Assembly: GCF_000308635.1 (NCBI RefSeq)
Contig: NZ_BAGD01000069.1
Span: 1-33,500, forward strand
DNA from: Nocardia otitidiscaviarum NBRC 14405
GTDB lineage: Bacteria; Actinomycetota; Actinomycetes; Mycobacteriales; Mycobacteriaceae
Length of the DNA: 33,500 nucleotides
Reading direction: 5' to 3'
Below the pieces are notes generated by a model. It had not been told where the DNA came from. It did no database searches and was given only the letters and a program-made list of their open reading frames with translations. Positions within the stretch are counted from its first letter, which is position 1. Each line of letters opens with the position of its first letter. This document shows, in pieces, positions 1-7,465 of this stretch. Made by a program: the position numbers and the translations under genes.

Positions 1-48
1 ACCCGCGCCGACAATCCCCACGCGCAGTGGACGATTCGCCGCGTTCAT
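1..48 (-). CDS. N-terminus of a Rossmann-fold flavoprotein, probably ferredoxin-NADP reductase (cut by window edge)
   Basis: Only the first 16 codons are in the window; they read MNAANRPLRVGIVGAG. The hydrophobic strand ending in GxGxG is the dinucleotide-binding start of an FAD or NAD(P) Rossmann fold. The ATG overlaps the TGA of the upstream ferredoxin gene (ATGA at 45-48), so the two are translationally coupled. An FprA-type ferredoxin-NADP reductase next to a 7Fe ferredoxin is a common actinobacterial pairing, and such an enzyme would supply electrons to the ferredoxins of this operon. The product name is inferred from position and the GxGxG motif; another NAD(P)/FAD enzyme is possible. 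Confidence 0.55.
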   Translation of the reverse strand, partial: MNAANRPLRVGIVGAG

Positions 49-380
49 GGCTGGAACTCCAGGACGAAGGGCGTATCCACGCCGAGCTCCCCGAGTCCGG
101 CCGCCCCACCGGGCGATCCGAGCGCCGTCTCCCGGCCCGGCAGCGGCTCGTCGAAGAACCGCGCGTTGGCCGCGACGAACGGCCGCTGCGCCGCGGGCAG
201 ATCGTCCTCGGCGTAGATCGCCTCCACCGGGCACACCGGTTCGCACGCACCGCAATCCACGCATTCGGTGGGATGGATGTAGGCCATCCGACCGCCGGTG
301 TAGATGCAGTCCACCGGGCATTCCTCCACGCACGCCCGGTCCATGATGTCGACGCACGCCGCGCCGATGACGAAGGTCAT
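45..380 (-). CDS. FdxA-like 7Fe ferredoxin
   Basis: This 111-residue ferredoxin carries Cys9-x7-Cys17-x3-Cys21-x3-Cys25 followed by Cys40-x2-Cys43-x2-Cys46-x3-Cys50. That is the layout of mycobacterial FdxA/FdxC-type [3Fe-4S][4Fe-4S] ferredoxins, and the text around it (ACVEECPVDCIY, HPTECVDCGACEPVCPVEAI) is typical of the family. The C-terminal part after residue 60 is the usual variable tail. The ATG at 380 sits in an ATGA overlap with the ABC ATPase stop, and its own stop overlaps the next start, so it lies inside a coupled operon. Its expected role is one-electron transfer in the cytoplasm, here probably between the adjacent reductase and the AprA/AprB-like proteins further upstream in the operon. 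The partner assignment is inference. Confidence 0.93.
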   Translation of the reverse strand: MTFVIGAACVDIMDRACVEECPVDCIYTGGRMAYIHPTECVDCGACEPVCPVEAIYAEDDLPAAQRPFVAANARFFDEPLPGRETALGSPGGAAGLGELGVDTPFVLEFQP

Positions 381-1171
381 GATGCACTCCTGGTCTCGAG
401 TTCGTCCGCGCCCGGCTCCCCGGTTTCGCCCAGCGCGGCGAGGATTTCGTAACGGCGGCGCGCGAATTCCGGCTGGAACTGCGCGCCGGGGGCGCGGGGT
501 TCGTCGAGTTCGACGATCCGCAGAATGGTGGCCGGACGCGGGCTGAGCAGGACGATCCGGTCGGCGAGCAACAGCGCCTCGTCCACATCGTGGGTGACGA
601 ACAGGACGGTCGTATGGTGGCGTTCCCACACCTCGACCAGCAGTCGCTGCATCTCGGCGCGGGTCTGCGCGTCCAACGCCCCGAACGGCTCGTCCATCAG
701 CAGCACACTCGGCTGCGCGGCCAGTGTGCGGGCCAACTGCACGCGCTGGCGCATACCGCCCGACAACCGACCCGGTAGATGGTCGGTGAAGTCCTGCAAC
801 CCAACCTGATTCAGCAGCTCCAGGGCCCGGGCCCGCCGCTGCCCGCGCGGCACCCCGCGCAGCGCCAGCGCGAATTCCACATTGCGGCGCGCGCTGCGCC
901 AGGGCAACAGCGCGTCCTCCTGGAACACCATGGCGCAGCGCCCGCCGTCACCGATCGGCGAGCCGTCGACCTCCGCACTGCCCGCCGCGACCGGCAGCAG
1001 TCCGGCCAGCGCCCGCAGAATGGTGGATTTGCCGCACCCGGAGGGCCCGAGCAACATGACGATCTCGCCCGCGGCGATATCCAGATCCACCTGTGCGGCA
1101 GGCCCGTCGGCGTAATCGATGCGCAGTTCGCGCAGCCGGACCGGAGCTCCGGCACGAACAGCCGTGGTCAT
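377..1171 (-). CDS. ABC transporter ATP-binding protein, SsuB/TauB/NrtD type
   Basis: This 264-residue ATPase would energise import with the permease and lipoprotein encoded just upstream. Visible motifs are Walker A GPSGCGKST (about residues 42-50), a Q-loop in MVFQEDALLPW, the signature LSGGMRQR (about 136-143), Walker B VLLMDEP (about 156-162) and the switch His in FVTHD (about 194). The Q-loop to signature spacing and the LLPW text are typical of the nitrate/sulfonate/taurine ATPase family. The ATG at 1171 lies in an ATGA overlap with the permease stop. Further upstream in-frame codons make a longer reading frame, but those belong to the permease region. Substrate cannot be read from the ATPase. 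Confidence 0.95.
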   Translation of the reverse strand: MTTAVRAGAPVRLRELRIDYADGPAAQVDLDIAAGEIVMLLGPSGCGKSTILRALAGLLPVAAGSAEVDGSPIGDGGRCAMVFQEDALLPWRSARRNVEFALALRGVPRGQRRARALELLNQVGLQDFTDHLPGRLSGGMRQRVQLARTLAAQPSVLLMDEPFGALDAQTRAEMQRLLVEVWERHHTTVLFVTHDVDEALLLADRIVLLSPRPATILRIVELDEPRAPGAQFQPEFARRRYEILAALGETGEPGADELETRSAS

Positions 1172-2028
1172 CGCGCCTCCCCGGGCAGCCAGTGGTTCAC
1201 CCGTCGCCCGACCCGTTCGATCACCCAGGCGGTGCCGTAACCGAGCGCGCCGATGGTCAGCATCCCGGTCACCACCCCCGCGTAGTCGAGCAGTGAGTAC
1301 GACATCCACGTCCAGTACCCGACCCCGAACTGTCCGGAGATCATCTCGGCGCTGATGACGCAGATCCACGCCACCCCCATGCCCACCGACAGTCCGGAGA
1401 AGATGGCGGGCATGGCACCGGGCAGCACCACATGGAACAGCACCTGCCACCGATTCGCGCCGAGGGTGCGGGCGGCATCGGTCCACACCTGCGGCAGCGC
1501 CTTCATGGCGTGGATGGTGGAGACGGTCACCGGGAAGAACGCCGCGAAACATGTGATGAAGACGATGCCCTGCTCACTGGTCGGGAACAGCAGAATCGCG
1601 ATGGGCACCAACGCGATCGCCGGAATGGGCCGCGCCACCTCGAGCAGTGGCCGCAGCAGCGCGGCGGCGATCCGGGAGCGCCCGATGGCCATACCCGCGG
1701 CCACCCCCAGCACGGCGGCGATGGCGAAGCCGCTGAGGATGCGGCGCAGGCTGGCCACCATGTGCTCGTAGAACACCCCGCTCTCCAGTTGCCGCCGCAG
1801 CGAGGCGGCCACATCCAGCGGGCCGGGCAGTTTGTCGAAGCGCAGCCAGGCGATCAGATCCATCTCGGTCACCACATGCCAGGCCAGCACCGCGCCCAGG
1901 ACGGGCAGCACCGGCAGCAGGTGCCGGGCGGGGCGCAGCCGCTGTCCGACGGCCCGCTCACGTGCGGGGGCGGCCGGTTCGGTGGTGGTGTCGGTCGCTG
2001 CCCGTACCCGGGCATCGGTGGTGGTCAT
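1168..2028 (-). CDS. ABC transporter permease, SsuC/TauC/NrtB type
   Basis: This 286-residue integral membrane protein has about six hydrophobic segments after a charged N-terminal tail. The cytoplasmic coupling (EAA) loop is visible as AARTLGANRWQVLFHVVLPGA, the site that docks on the ATPase. The family includes sulfonate, taurine, nitrate and thiamine-precursor importers. The ATG at 2028 is preceded by GGGAG (2033-2037 on the plus strand as its complement), and the gene starts 11 bases after the lipoprotein stop. Its own stop overlaps the ATPase start by four bases. It is the transmembrane component of the importer in this redox operon. Confidence 0.94.
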   Translation of the reverse strand: MTTTDARVRAATDTTTEPAAPARERAVGQRLRPARHLLPVLPVLGAVLAWHVVTEMDLIAWLRFDKLPGPLDVAASLRRQLESGVFYEHMVASLRRILSGFAIAAVLGVAAGMAIGRSRIAAALLRPLLEVARPIPAIALVPIAILLFPTSEQGIVFITCFAAFFPVTVSTIHAMKALPQVWTDAARTLGANRWQVLFHVVLPGAMPAIFSGLSVGMGVAWICVISAEMISGQFGVGYWTWMSYSLLDYAGVVTGMLTIGALGYGTAWVIERVGRRVNHWLPGEAR

Positions 2029-2039
2029 AGCAACTCCCG

Positions 2040-3467
2040 TCAATCGGAGGCGGTCGCGGCCAGCGCGGCCTGATAGTCGAGCACCGTGGTGCCGGGGTGT
2101 GCGGCGGCGTAGGCGCGGGCATCGCCGATCGCGCCGAAGGGCAGCAGCCGCTGCTCGGGCGCGGCCGCCGGATCGAGCACCCAGCTGGCGTACTGCCCGA
2201 AGATGCGGGTGCCGGACCCGGCGTCGGGCACGTACAGCGCCCGGAATTCGCCACCGGCCGCGACCAGGCGCAGCAGGCAGGTGGGGGTGGCGGCCACGCT
2301 GGTGCGGTCGGCATCGGCGGGCCATGCCTCCGAGGCGGTCGCCGGATCGTCCACCGGCAGCCCGCACACCGCGTCGGTGCCGGTGATGGCGGCGGGGTTG
2401 GTGAGCGAGGCGGTGGCGCTCTCGTATTCACCGCCGTAGAGCTTCTCGAGCGCACCGGTGTCGACGAACGACGCCAGGTCGAGGTCCTCGAGCGCGCCGA
2501 GTTCCTTCAGGAACGGCAGCCCGGTCTCGACCGCGGCGATCAGCTCCGGCTTGATGGTGAGATCGAAGGTGACCACGCCGTTGGGGCCGTTGTAGAGGTA
2601 GACGACCTCCGGCGGCAGCCCGGTGGCGTCGGCGACCCGGACGGCGGCCTCCAGCGGATTGTCGTAGAGGTACTCGGTGGCCTCCCGCTGCGCCTCCAGA
2701 AACGCGGTCAGCACTTCGGGATTCGCGCTGGTGTAGCGCTCGTTGGCGACCACCCCGTGAAAGGTGGGCACCCCGGTGTTGCCGTCGTGCAGCAGCCGTC
2801 CCTGTCCGGCGAAGATCACCCGCTGCGGGAACGGCACGAACTGGGCCAGCGCGGCGACCTGCGCGGTCTCCAACGCGGTCACACCCACCGGCGGATCCTG
2901 GCCGAGCAGCCGCACGTCTTCCGTGGACATGCCCGCCGCGGCGAGTGCGCTCACGAAATTGCCGTGCGCGGTGGATCCGAGGCTGGTGGACACCACCTGC
3001 CCGCGCAGATCCTCGATGTCCTCGGCGGTCGACGACACCGGTACCACCACCTGATTGAGCGAGCCGCGCAGGTTGTAGCCGGTGGTGCTGACCCACCGGG
3101 TCGCCACATCGGGCAGCTTGGCGGTCTTCGCGCCATTGACCGACAGCGGATAGTCGCCCATCGACCCGATGTGGACCTTGCCCGCGATCATCTCGGCCGT
3201 CAGCGGCGGCCCGGAGGCGAAGTCGTGCCAGCTGACCTCGTAGGTCTTGCCGTTGCTCGCCCCGATCTCGGCGAGTTTGCTTTCCAGCAACCCCAATTCG
3301 CGCAGCAGGGTGCCGGCGGTGACGGTGTTGATGGTCTTGGACTGATAGCCGATGTTCACGGCGACGGTATCGGGATCCGCGTCGGATCCACAGGCGGCGA
3401 GCGCGGTCGCCAGGCTGACCGCCCCGAGCAGCAGGGCGGCGAAACGGGTGCGTGGTGTCCTCATCAT
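2040..3467 (-). CDS. Lipoprotein solute-binding protein (SsuA/NrtA-like) with a NosL-like C-terminal domain
   Basis: The 475-residue product begins with a signal peptide and lipobox ending LAAC, so Cys26 would be lipidated and the protein held outside the membrane. Residues about 35-350 read like a type-2 periplasmic binding fold of the aliphatic sulfonate/nitrate family (NIGYQSKTINTVTAGTLL near the start, then an EMIAGKVHIGSMGDYP segment). The protein is roughly 130 residues longer than usual members. Residues about 366-475 resemble the copper-chaperone NosL: a CGLPV start with Cys368, then RALYVPDAGSG, and a final PFGAIGDARAYAAAHPGTTVLDY block matching NosL's PF...A.AFA..HGG.V ending. Two ATGs (3467, 3464) follow a GGGAG ribosome site. 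The ferredoxin gene ends 19 bases upstream. The NosL call rests on remembered motif similarity only. Confidence 0.88.
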   Translation of the reverse strand: MMRTPRTRFAALLLGAVSLATALAACGSDADPDTVAVNIGYQSKTINTVTAGTLLRELGLLESKLAEIGASNGKTYEVSWHDFASGPPLTAEMIAGKVHIGSMGDYPLSVNGAKTAKLPDVATRWVSTTGYNLRGSLNQVVVPVSSTAEDIEDLRGQVVSTSLGSTAHGNFVSALAAAGMSTEDVRLLGQDPPVGVTALETAQVAALAQFVPFPQRVIFAGQGRLLHDGNTGVPTFHGVVANERYTSANPEVLTAFLEAQREATEYLYDNPLEAAVRVADATGLPPEVVYLYNGPNGVVTFDLTIKPELIAAVETGLPFLKELGALEDLDLASFVDTGALEKLYGGEYESATASLTNPAAITGTDAVCGLPVDDPATASEAWPADADRTSVAATPTCLLRLVAAGGEFRALYVPDAGSGTRIFGQYASWVLDPAAAPEQRLLPFGAIGDARAYAAAHPGTTVLDYQAALAATASD

Positions 3468-3486
3468 CGTTGTGCTCCCGCCGGAC

Positions 3487-3714
3487 TCAGCGCAACAGGT
3501 ACGGGATGTCGACGGTCACCGCGTCCACCGGACAGCGGGCCGCGCACGGACCGCAGTACCAGCATTCGTCGACGTGCATGTACGCCTTGCCGGTGTCGGG
3601 GTGGATGGCGAGCGAATCGAGCGGACACATGTCGACGCAGAGAGTGCAGCCGTCGATGCATTTCTCCTCGTCGATCGAGACGGGTACGTCGAGGCGGGTG
3701 GATGCCTGGGCCAT
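3487..3714 (-). CDS. AprB-like 2[4Fe-4S] ferredoxin
   Basis: This 75-residue iron-sulfur protein has Cys19-x3-Cys23-x2-Cys26-x3-Cys30-Pro and Cys51-x2-Cys54-x2-Cys57-x3-Cys61-Pro. The block DECWYCGPCAARCP closely resembles the second cluster of adenylylsulfate reductase beta subunits (CW-x-C-xx-C...CP), in which a Trp follows the first Cys. It is much shorter than AprB because the C-terminal arm is absent. It starts in a TGATG overlap with the HEAT-repeat gene and lies one gene away from the AprA-like flavoprotein, so the obvious inference is that it passes electrons to or from that flavin. It could equally serve as a generic bacterial-type ferredoxin. Confidence 0.92.
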   Translation of the reverse strand: MAQASTRLDVPVSIDEEKCIDGCTLCVDMCPLDSLAIHPDTGKAYMHVDECWYCGPCAARCPVDAVTVDIPYLLR

Positions 3715-4619
3715 CAGATTTCCTTTCCGGAGTTGGCGATGCCGATGCGGGCGAAGGCGCGGACATCGGCGTCCGGGTCCTCCAGGGCGGTGCGGAGGGC
3801 GGCGACGACCTCCGGGTGGGCGGCAATGCGTTCGGCGAGACCGCGCACGGCCGCCTTGCGCACGTCGAGATTGGGATCGGTCACCGCGGCCACCAGTGCG
3901 GGCGCGGCGATATCGGGGTCGGCCACCGCCAGCGCGACGGCCGCGCCCTGGCGGACCTGCCAGGCCGGATCGGTGAGCGCGGCGACCGCGAGCGCCGCCG
4001 CCTCGTCACCGCAGCCGGTGTGGGCCAGGCCGGTCAGTGCGGCGGCCCGCACCAGCGGATCGGGATCGGCGGCCAGGGTGACCAGGGTGGCCGAACCACG
4101 CGGATCGCCGATCGCCGCAATACCTTTGGCGACGCCGATGCGCACCAGCGCAACCGCGTCGGCGGCGGCCGTGTGCAGGTGTTCCAGCGCGTCCACCGAG
4201 GTGAGCCCGCCGATCACGGCCAGCCGTACCGCCGGGTCGGCGTCGGTGAACCATCCGAACAGTTCGTGAGCATCGGTGCGCCGATGCCGCCACAGCGCCT
4301 CGATGGCGGCGGCGCGCACCTCCGCGTCGGCGGCCGCGACGGCCTCCCGCAGCGCCGCATCGAATTCCGTTCCGGGAACCAGCACTTCGACGAGTTCGGT
4401 GAGCAGCCCGATGGCGGTGCGCCGCACGGAACCGTCCGGATCGGTGAGGCCGCGCGCGATGATCGGCGCGGAGTCTGCCCACTCCTCGGTGGTCTCGCTC
4501 AGCACCGACAGCGCGGTCCGCCGCACCTCGGGATCCGAATCGTCCAGGTAGGGGCACAGTTCGGACAGCTCAGGACACTCCTCGGCCAGTTCCACGAGTG
4601 CCAGCAGCCGCGCGCTCAT
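3714..4619 (-). CDS. HEAT-repeat (PBS-lyase type) scaffold protein
   Basis: The 301-residue product is built almost entirely of helical repeats of about 30-35 residues, with recurring DPDxxVRRTA, DAEVRAAAIEAL, DPLVRAAALTGL and DPDADVRAFARIGI units. There is no signal peptide or membrane segment, so it should be cytoplasmic. Such repeats serve as protein-docking surfaces, and PBS-lyase-type repeats also occur in proteins that help insert or hold cofactors. The ATG at 4619 lies in an ATGA overlap with the flavoprotein stop, and its stop overlaps the AprB-like ferredoxin start. A gene lodged between flavoprotein and ferredoxin is a good candidate for a scaffold or assembly factor of that pair. 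No catalytic function is visible. Confidence 0.92.
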   Translation of the reverse strand: MSARLLALVELAEECPELSELCPYLDDSDPEVRRTALSVLSETTEEWADSAPIIARGLTDPDGSVRRTAIGLLTELVEVLVPGTEFDAALREAVAAADAEVRAAAIEALWRHRRTDAHELFGWFTDADPAVRLAVIGGLTSVDALEHLHTAAADAVALVRIGVAKGIAAIGDPRGSATLVTLAADPDPLVRAAALTGLAHTGCGDEAAALAVAALTDPAWQVRQGAAVALAVADPDIAAPALVAAVTDPNLDVRKAAVRGLAERIAAHPEVVAALRTALEDPDADVRAFARIGIANSGKEI

Positions 4620-6385
4620 CGGCCGCTCCAGGCACCGGCGAGCACAGGGGCAGCCACATCGGCGACGCCGTCGGGGCGGACGAAGCCGGGCACCGGCACG
4701 ATGTAGGGAGCCACCGGCCGGGTGCGGAAGGCCATCGCGCCGGTGTCGTCGCGGAAGAGGTTCAGGTGGCAGAACCATGCGGCGTCATCGCGTTCCGGAG
4801 TATCGGCGCGCTGGTGGTACAGACCCCAACGGCTCTCGGTCCGGCGCAGCGACGCCCGCGCCGCCATCTCGGCGCAGTCCCGGATGAAGGTCACCTCCGC
4901 GCAGCGCATGAGTTCGTGCGGGGTGCGCGCGCCCATCCGGTCGATATCGGTGCGCATGCGCTCGAACGCCTCGAGCCCGAGGGTCAGGTAGCGCTGGGAT
5001 TTCGGCGGTTGCAGATAGTCGTTGACGAAGCGGCGCAGCTTGTATTCGACCTGCTGCTGCGGCGGCCCGTCCGGATTGCTCAGCGGGCGGTAGATGAGGG
5101 CGTGCGCCGCCTCGATCTGATCCTCGGGCAGCGCCGGATGCGCGGCCCCGGCCGCGTAGTCGCTGGCGCTCTCACCGGCGATATCGCCGTACACGAAGGC
5201 CCCGATCATGTAGTTGTGCGGCACCAGTGCCATGTCCCCGGCGGCGTAGAGGCCGGGCACCGTGGTGGCCGCGTACTCGTCCACCCAGACTCCGGACGCG
5301 GAATGCCCACTGCACAAACCGATCTCGGAGATGTGCATCTCGATGTCGCGGGTGCGGTAGTCGGTACCGCGGCCGGCGTGGAAGGTGCCGCGGGTGGGCC
5401 GTTCGGTGGTGTGCAGAATGCCCTCGATCTGGCGGATGGTGGCATCGGGCAGATGGCTGAGCTTGAGGTAGATCGGCCCGCGCGCGCTGTCGAGTTCGCG
5501 TTTGACCTCGGCCATCATCTGCCCGGACCAGTAGTCGCAGTCCACGAAGCGATTGCCCTCGGCATTGACCTGGTAGCCGCCGAACGGATTGGCGACATAC
5601 GCGCAGGCCGGGCCGTTGTAGTCCTTGATGAGCGGATTGATCTGGAAACACTCGATGCCGGAGAGTTCCGCGCCCGCGTGGTAGGCCATGGCGTAGCCGT
5701 CGCCCGCATTGGTGGGGTTCTCGTAGGTGCCGTACAGGTAACCGCTCGCGGGTAGCCCCAGCCGCCCGCAGGCCCCGGCCGCCAGGATCACCGCGCCCGC
5801 CGACACCGTGACGAATTCCCCTGTCCTGGTATCGAACCCGACCGCGCCCACCGCGCGCCCGCCCACGGTGAGCACCCGCACCGGCATCACCCGGTTGCTG
5901 ATGGTGACCTTGGCGCGCACGTCGCGGGCGCGCAGCGTGCGGTAGAGCACCTTCTTGACATCGCGCCCCTCCGGCATGGGCAGCACGTAGCTGCCGGAGC
6001 GGTGCACCTTGCGCACCGCGTATTCGCCGTGCTCGTCCTTCTCGAATTTGACGCCGTAGCCCTCCAGCCGTTGCACCATCTCGAAACCGCGGGTGGCGGT
6101 CTGATACACGGTGCGCTGGTTGACGATGCCGTCATTGGCGATGGTGATGTCGGCGACGTAGTCCTCCGGGCTGGCCTTGCCCGGCACCACGGCGTTGTTG
6201 ACGCCGTCCATCCCCATGGCCAGCGCGCCGGAGTGGCGGACGTGCGCCTTCTCCAGCAGCAGCACGTTCGCGCCGCGGCGGGCGGCGGTGAGTGCGGCCA
6301 TGGTGCCCGCCGTGCCGCCGCCGATCACCAGTACGTCGCAGGTCAATTCCTGCCGGTCGGTCACCGGCGGGATATTCGCGGCCAT
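4616..6385 (-). CDS. FAD-dependent oxidoreductase of the AprA / fumarate reductase flavoprotein family
   Basis: The 589-residue protein starts with an FAD Rossmann motif, VLVIGGGTAGTMAA (about 18-31) followed by VLLLEK. It has the family block ENPTNAGDGYAMAY (about 222-235), an HISEIG segment (His351) and a late FAD-binding block AAGDMALVPHNYMIGAFVYGDIAG (about 381-404) that matches the AprA/FrdA pattern AGD...H...G....G..A. There is no signal peptide, so it is cytoplasmic. Length and pairing with an AprB-like ferredoxin point to the adenylylsulfate-reductase-like branch rather than succinate dehydrogenase, whose gene partners are absent. The ATG at 6385 follows GAAAGGA with good spacing, one base after the gntR stop. 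The real substrate is unknown; APS or sulfite chemistry is only a hypothesis. Confidence 0.92.
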   Translation of the reverse strand: MAANIPPVTDRQELTCDVLVIGGGTAGTMAALTAARRGANVLLLEKAHVRHSGALAMGMDGVNNAVVPGKASPEDYVADITIANDGIVNQRTVYQTATRGFEMVQRLEGYGVKFEKDEHGEYAVRKVHRSGSYVLPMPEGRDVKKVLYRTLRARDVRAKVTISNRVMPVRVLTVGGRAVGAVGFDTRTGEFVTVSAGAVILAAGACGRLGLPASGYLYGTYENPTNAGDGYAMAYHAGAELSGIECFQINPLIKDYNGPACAYVANPFGGYQVNAEGNRFVDCDYWSGQMMAEVKRELDSARGPIYLKLSHLPDATIRQIEGILHTTERPTRGTFHAGRGTDYRTRDIEMHISEIGLCSGHSASGVWVDEYAATTVPGLYAAGDMALVPHNYMIGAFVYGDIAGESASDYAAGAAHPALPEDQIEAAHALIYRPLSNPDGPPQQQVEYKLRRFVNDYLQPPKSQRYLTLGLEAFERMRTDIDRMGARTPHELMRCAEVTFIRDCAEMAARASLRRTESRWGLYHQRADTPERDDAAWFCHLNLFRDDTGAMAFRTRPVAPYIVPVPGFVRPDGVADVAAPVLAGAWSGR

Positions 6386-6386
6386 C

Positions 6387-7214
6387 TCAGATCCTTTCCA
6401 GCGGTTCGGTCACACCGCGATTCGGTGTGACGGGTGCGCGATGCAGACGGCCCGACAGCGAGAATCGGTCGCCGCGGTAGCGGACGTATTCGAGGTCGAT
6501 GGGTCGGCCGGAATCGGTGTAGGTGAGCCGCTCCATCAACAGCAGCGGCGATCCGGGCCGCACCGCCAGCAGTCCGGCCACGGTCGGATCGGCCGCGACG
6601 GCTTCGATGGAGATGGCGGCCGAGCCCAGCGGCAGCCCGAGTTCGGCCTCCAACAGCCGGAAGACATCGCAGCCGGTGAGATCGAGCTCCAGCAGCGGAG
6701 CACCGACGTCGGCGGTGAGATAGCTGGCATCCAGGGACAGCGGCACGCCGTCGAGGCAGCGCAGCCGTTCCAGCGCGACCACCGGTGTCTCCGGCTCCAG
6801 TTCGAGGCGTTCGGCCACCATCGGGGTCGCGGGCACCACCTCGGCCAGCAGCACCGTGTTGAGCACCCGGTCACTGCCGGTGTCGAAGGTCTCCGCCAGC
6901 CCGCGCAGCCGGTCCAGCCCCTGGACGGCCTTGTCGGCCACCACGAAGGTGCCCGCACCCGGCACCCGATCGACCATCCCCTCGTCGCGCAGCAGCGCGA
7001 GGGCGTCGCGCACGATATTGCGACTGGTGGCGAAATCCGCCGCCAGTTGAGTTTCCGACGGCAGTGGGCGATTTCCATACACGCCACTGCGAATACGGGC
7101 CCGCAGGATATCTCGAATGCGGCGTGCGGGAGCCGAACGGCGACCGGTCGCGGAATTCACCACACCGCCGCGATCCGGCTGTCCGGAATACGTCTTGCCT
7201 GTCATGCAGCACAT
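6387..7214 (-). CDS. GntR-family regulator, HutC/UTRA type
   Basis: The 275-residue product has a winged-helix domain at about residues 30-95 (RIRDILRARIRSGVYGNRPLPSETQLAADFATSRNIVRDALALLRDEG...GAGTFV) and a UTRA ligand-binding domain ending in PLLLMERLTYTDSGRPIDLEYVRYRGDRF, the usual HutC-subfamily signature. It is the first gene of the minus-strand operon, with only one base before the flavoprotein gene, so it probably controls its own operon in response to a small effector such as the imported substrate. The start is uncertain: ATGs at 7214 and 7205 and a GTG pair near 7160 are all in frame and none has a clear ribosome site. DNA-binding and effector domains are both intact. Confidence 0.93.
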   Translation of the reverse strand: MCCMTGKTYSGQPDRGGVVNSATGRRSAPARRIRDILRARIRSGVYGNRPLPSETQLAADFATSRNIVRDALALLRDEGMVDRVPGAGTFVVADKAVQGLDRLRGLAETFDTGSDRVLNTVLLAEVVPATPMVAERLELEPETPVVALERLRCLDGVPLSLDASYLTADVGAPLLELDLTGCDVFRLLEAELGLPLGSAAISIEAVAADPTVAGLLAVRPGSPLLLMERLTYTDSGRPIDLEYVRYRGDRFSLSGRLHRAPVTPNRGVTEPLERI

Positions 7215-7465
7215 GGTGGAAACGGCTGGTTACATTCGACGTTGCGAGTAATTACCGGCTCGTTACGCCAGTTACGGTTCCCGAGAAAACACCCTCACCT
7301 GCGAAAATGCCTGCGCGCCGGTGAGTATTACCAGTTGACTACGCGGCAGTGGACCGTAGCGACGGGATTCGGTGGGCGAAGTACCGGCAGCTCATGAGTC
7401 CCGCTTATGAGCTCGTCGAATTTCAGTGGCTACCGCCCAATTTCGGGCCGCGTCAGGGTGATCGC

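Noticed and set aside
2097..4706. An 869-codon plus-strand open frame
   Set aside because: It is antisense to the binding protein, ferredoxin and HEAT genes, all with clear family motifs, and has the low-complexity Gly/Arg/His text typical of high-GC shadow frames.
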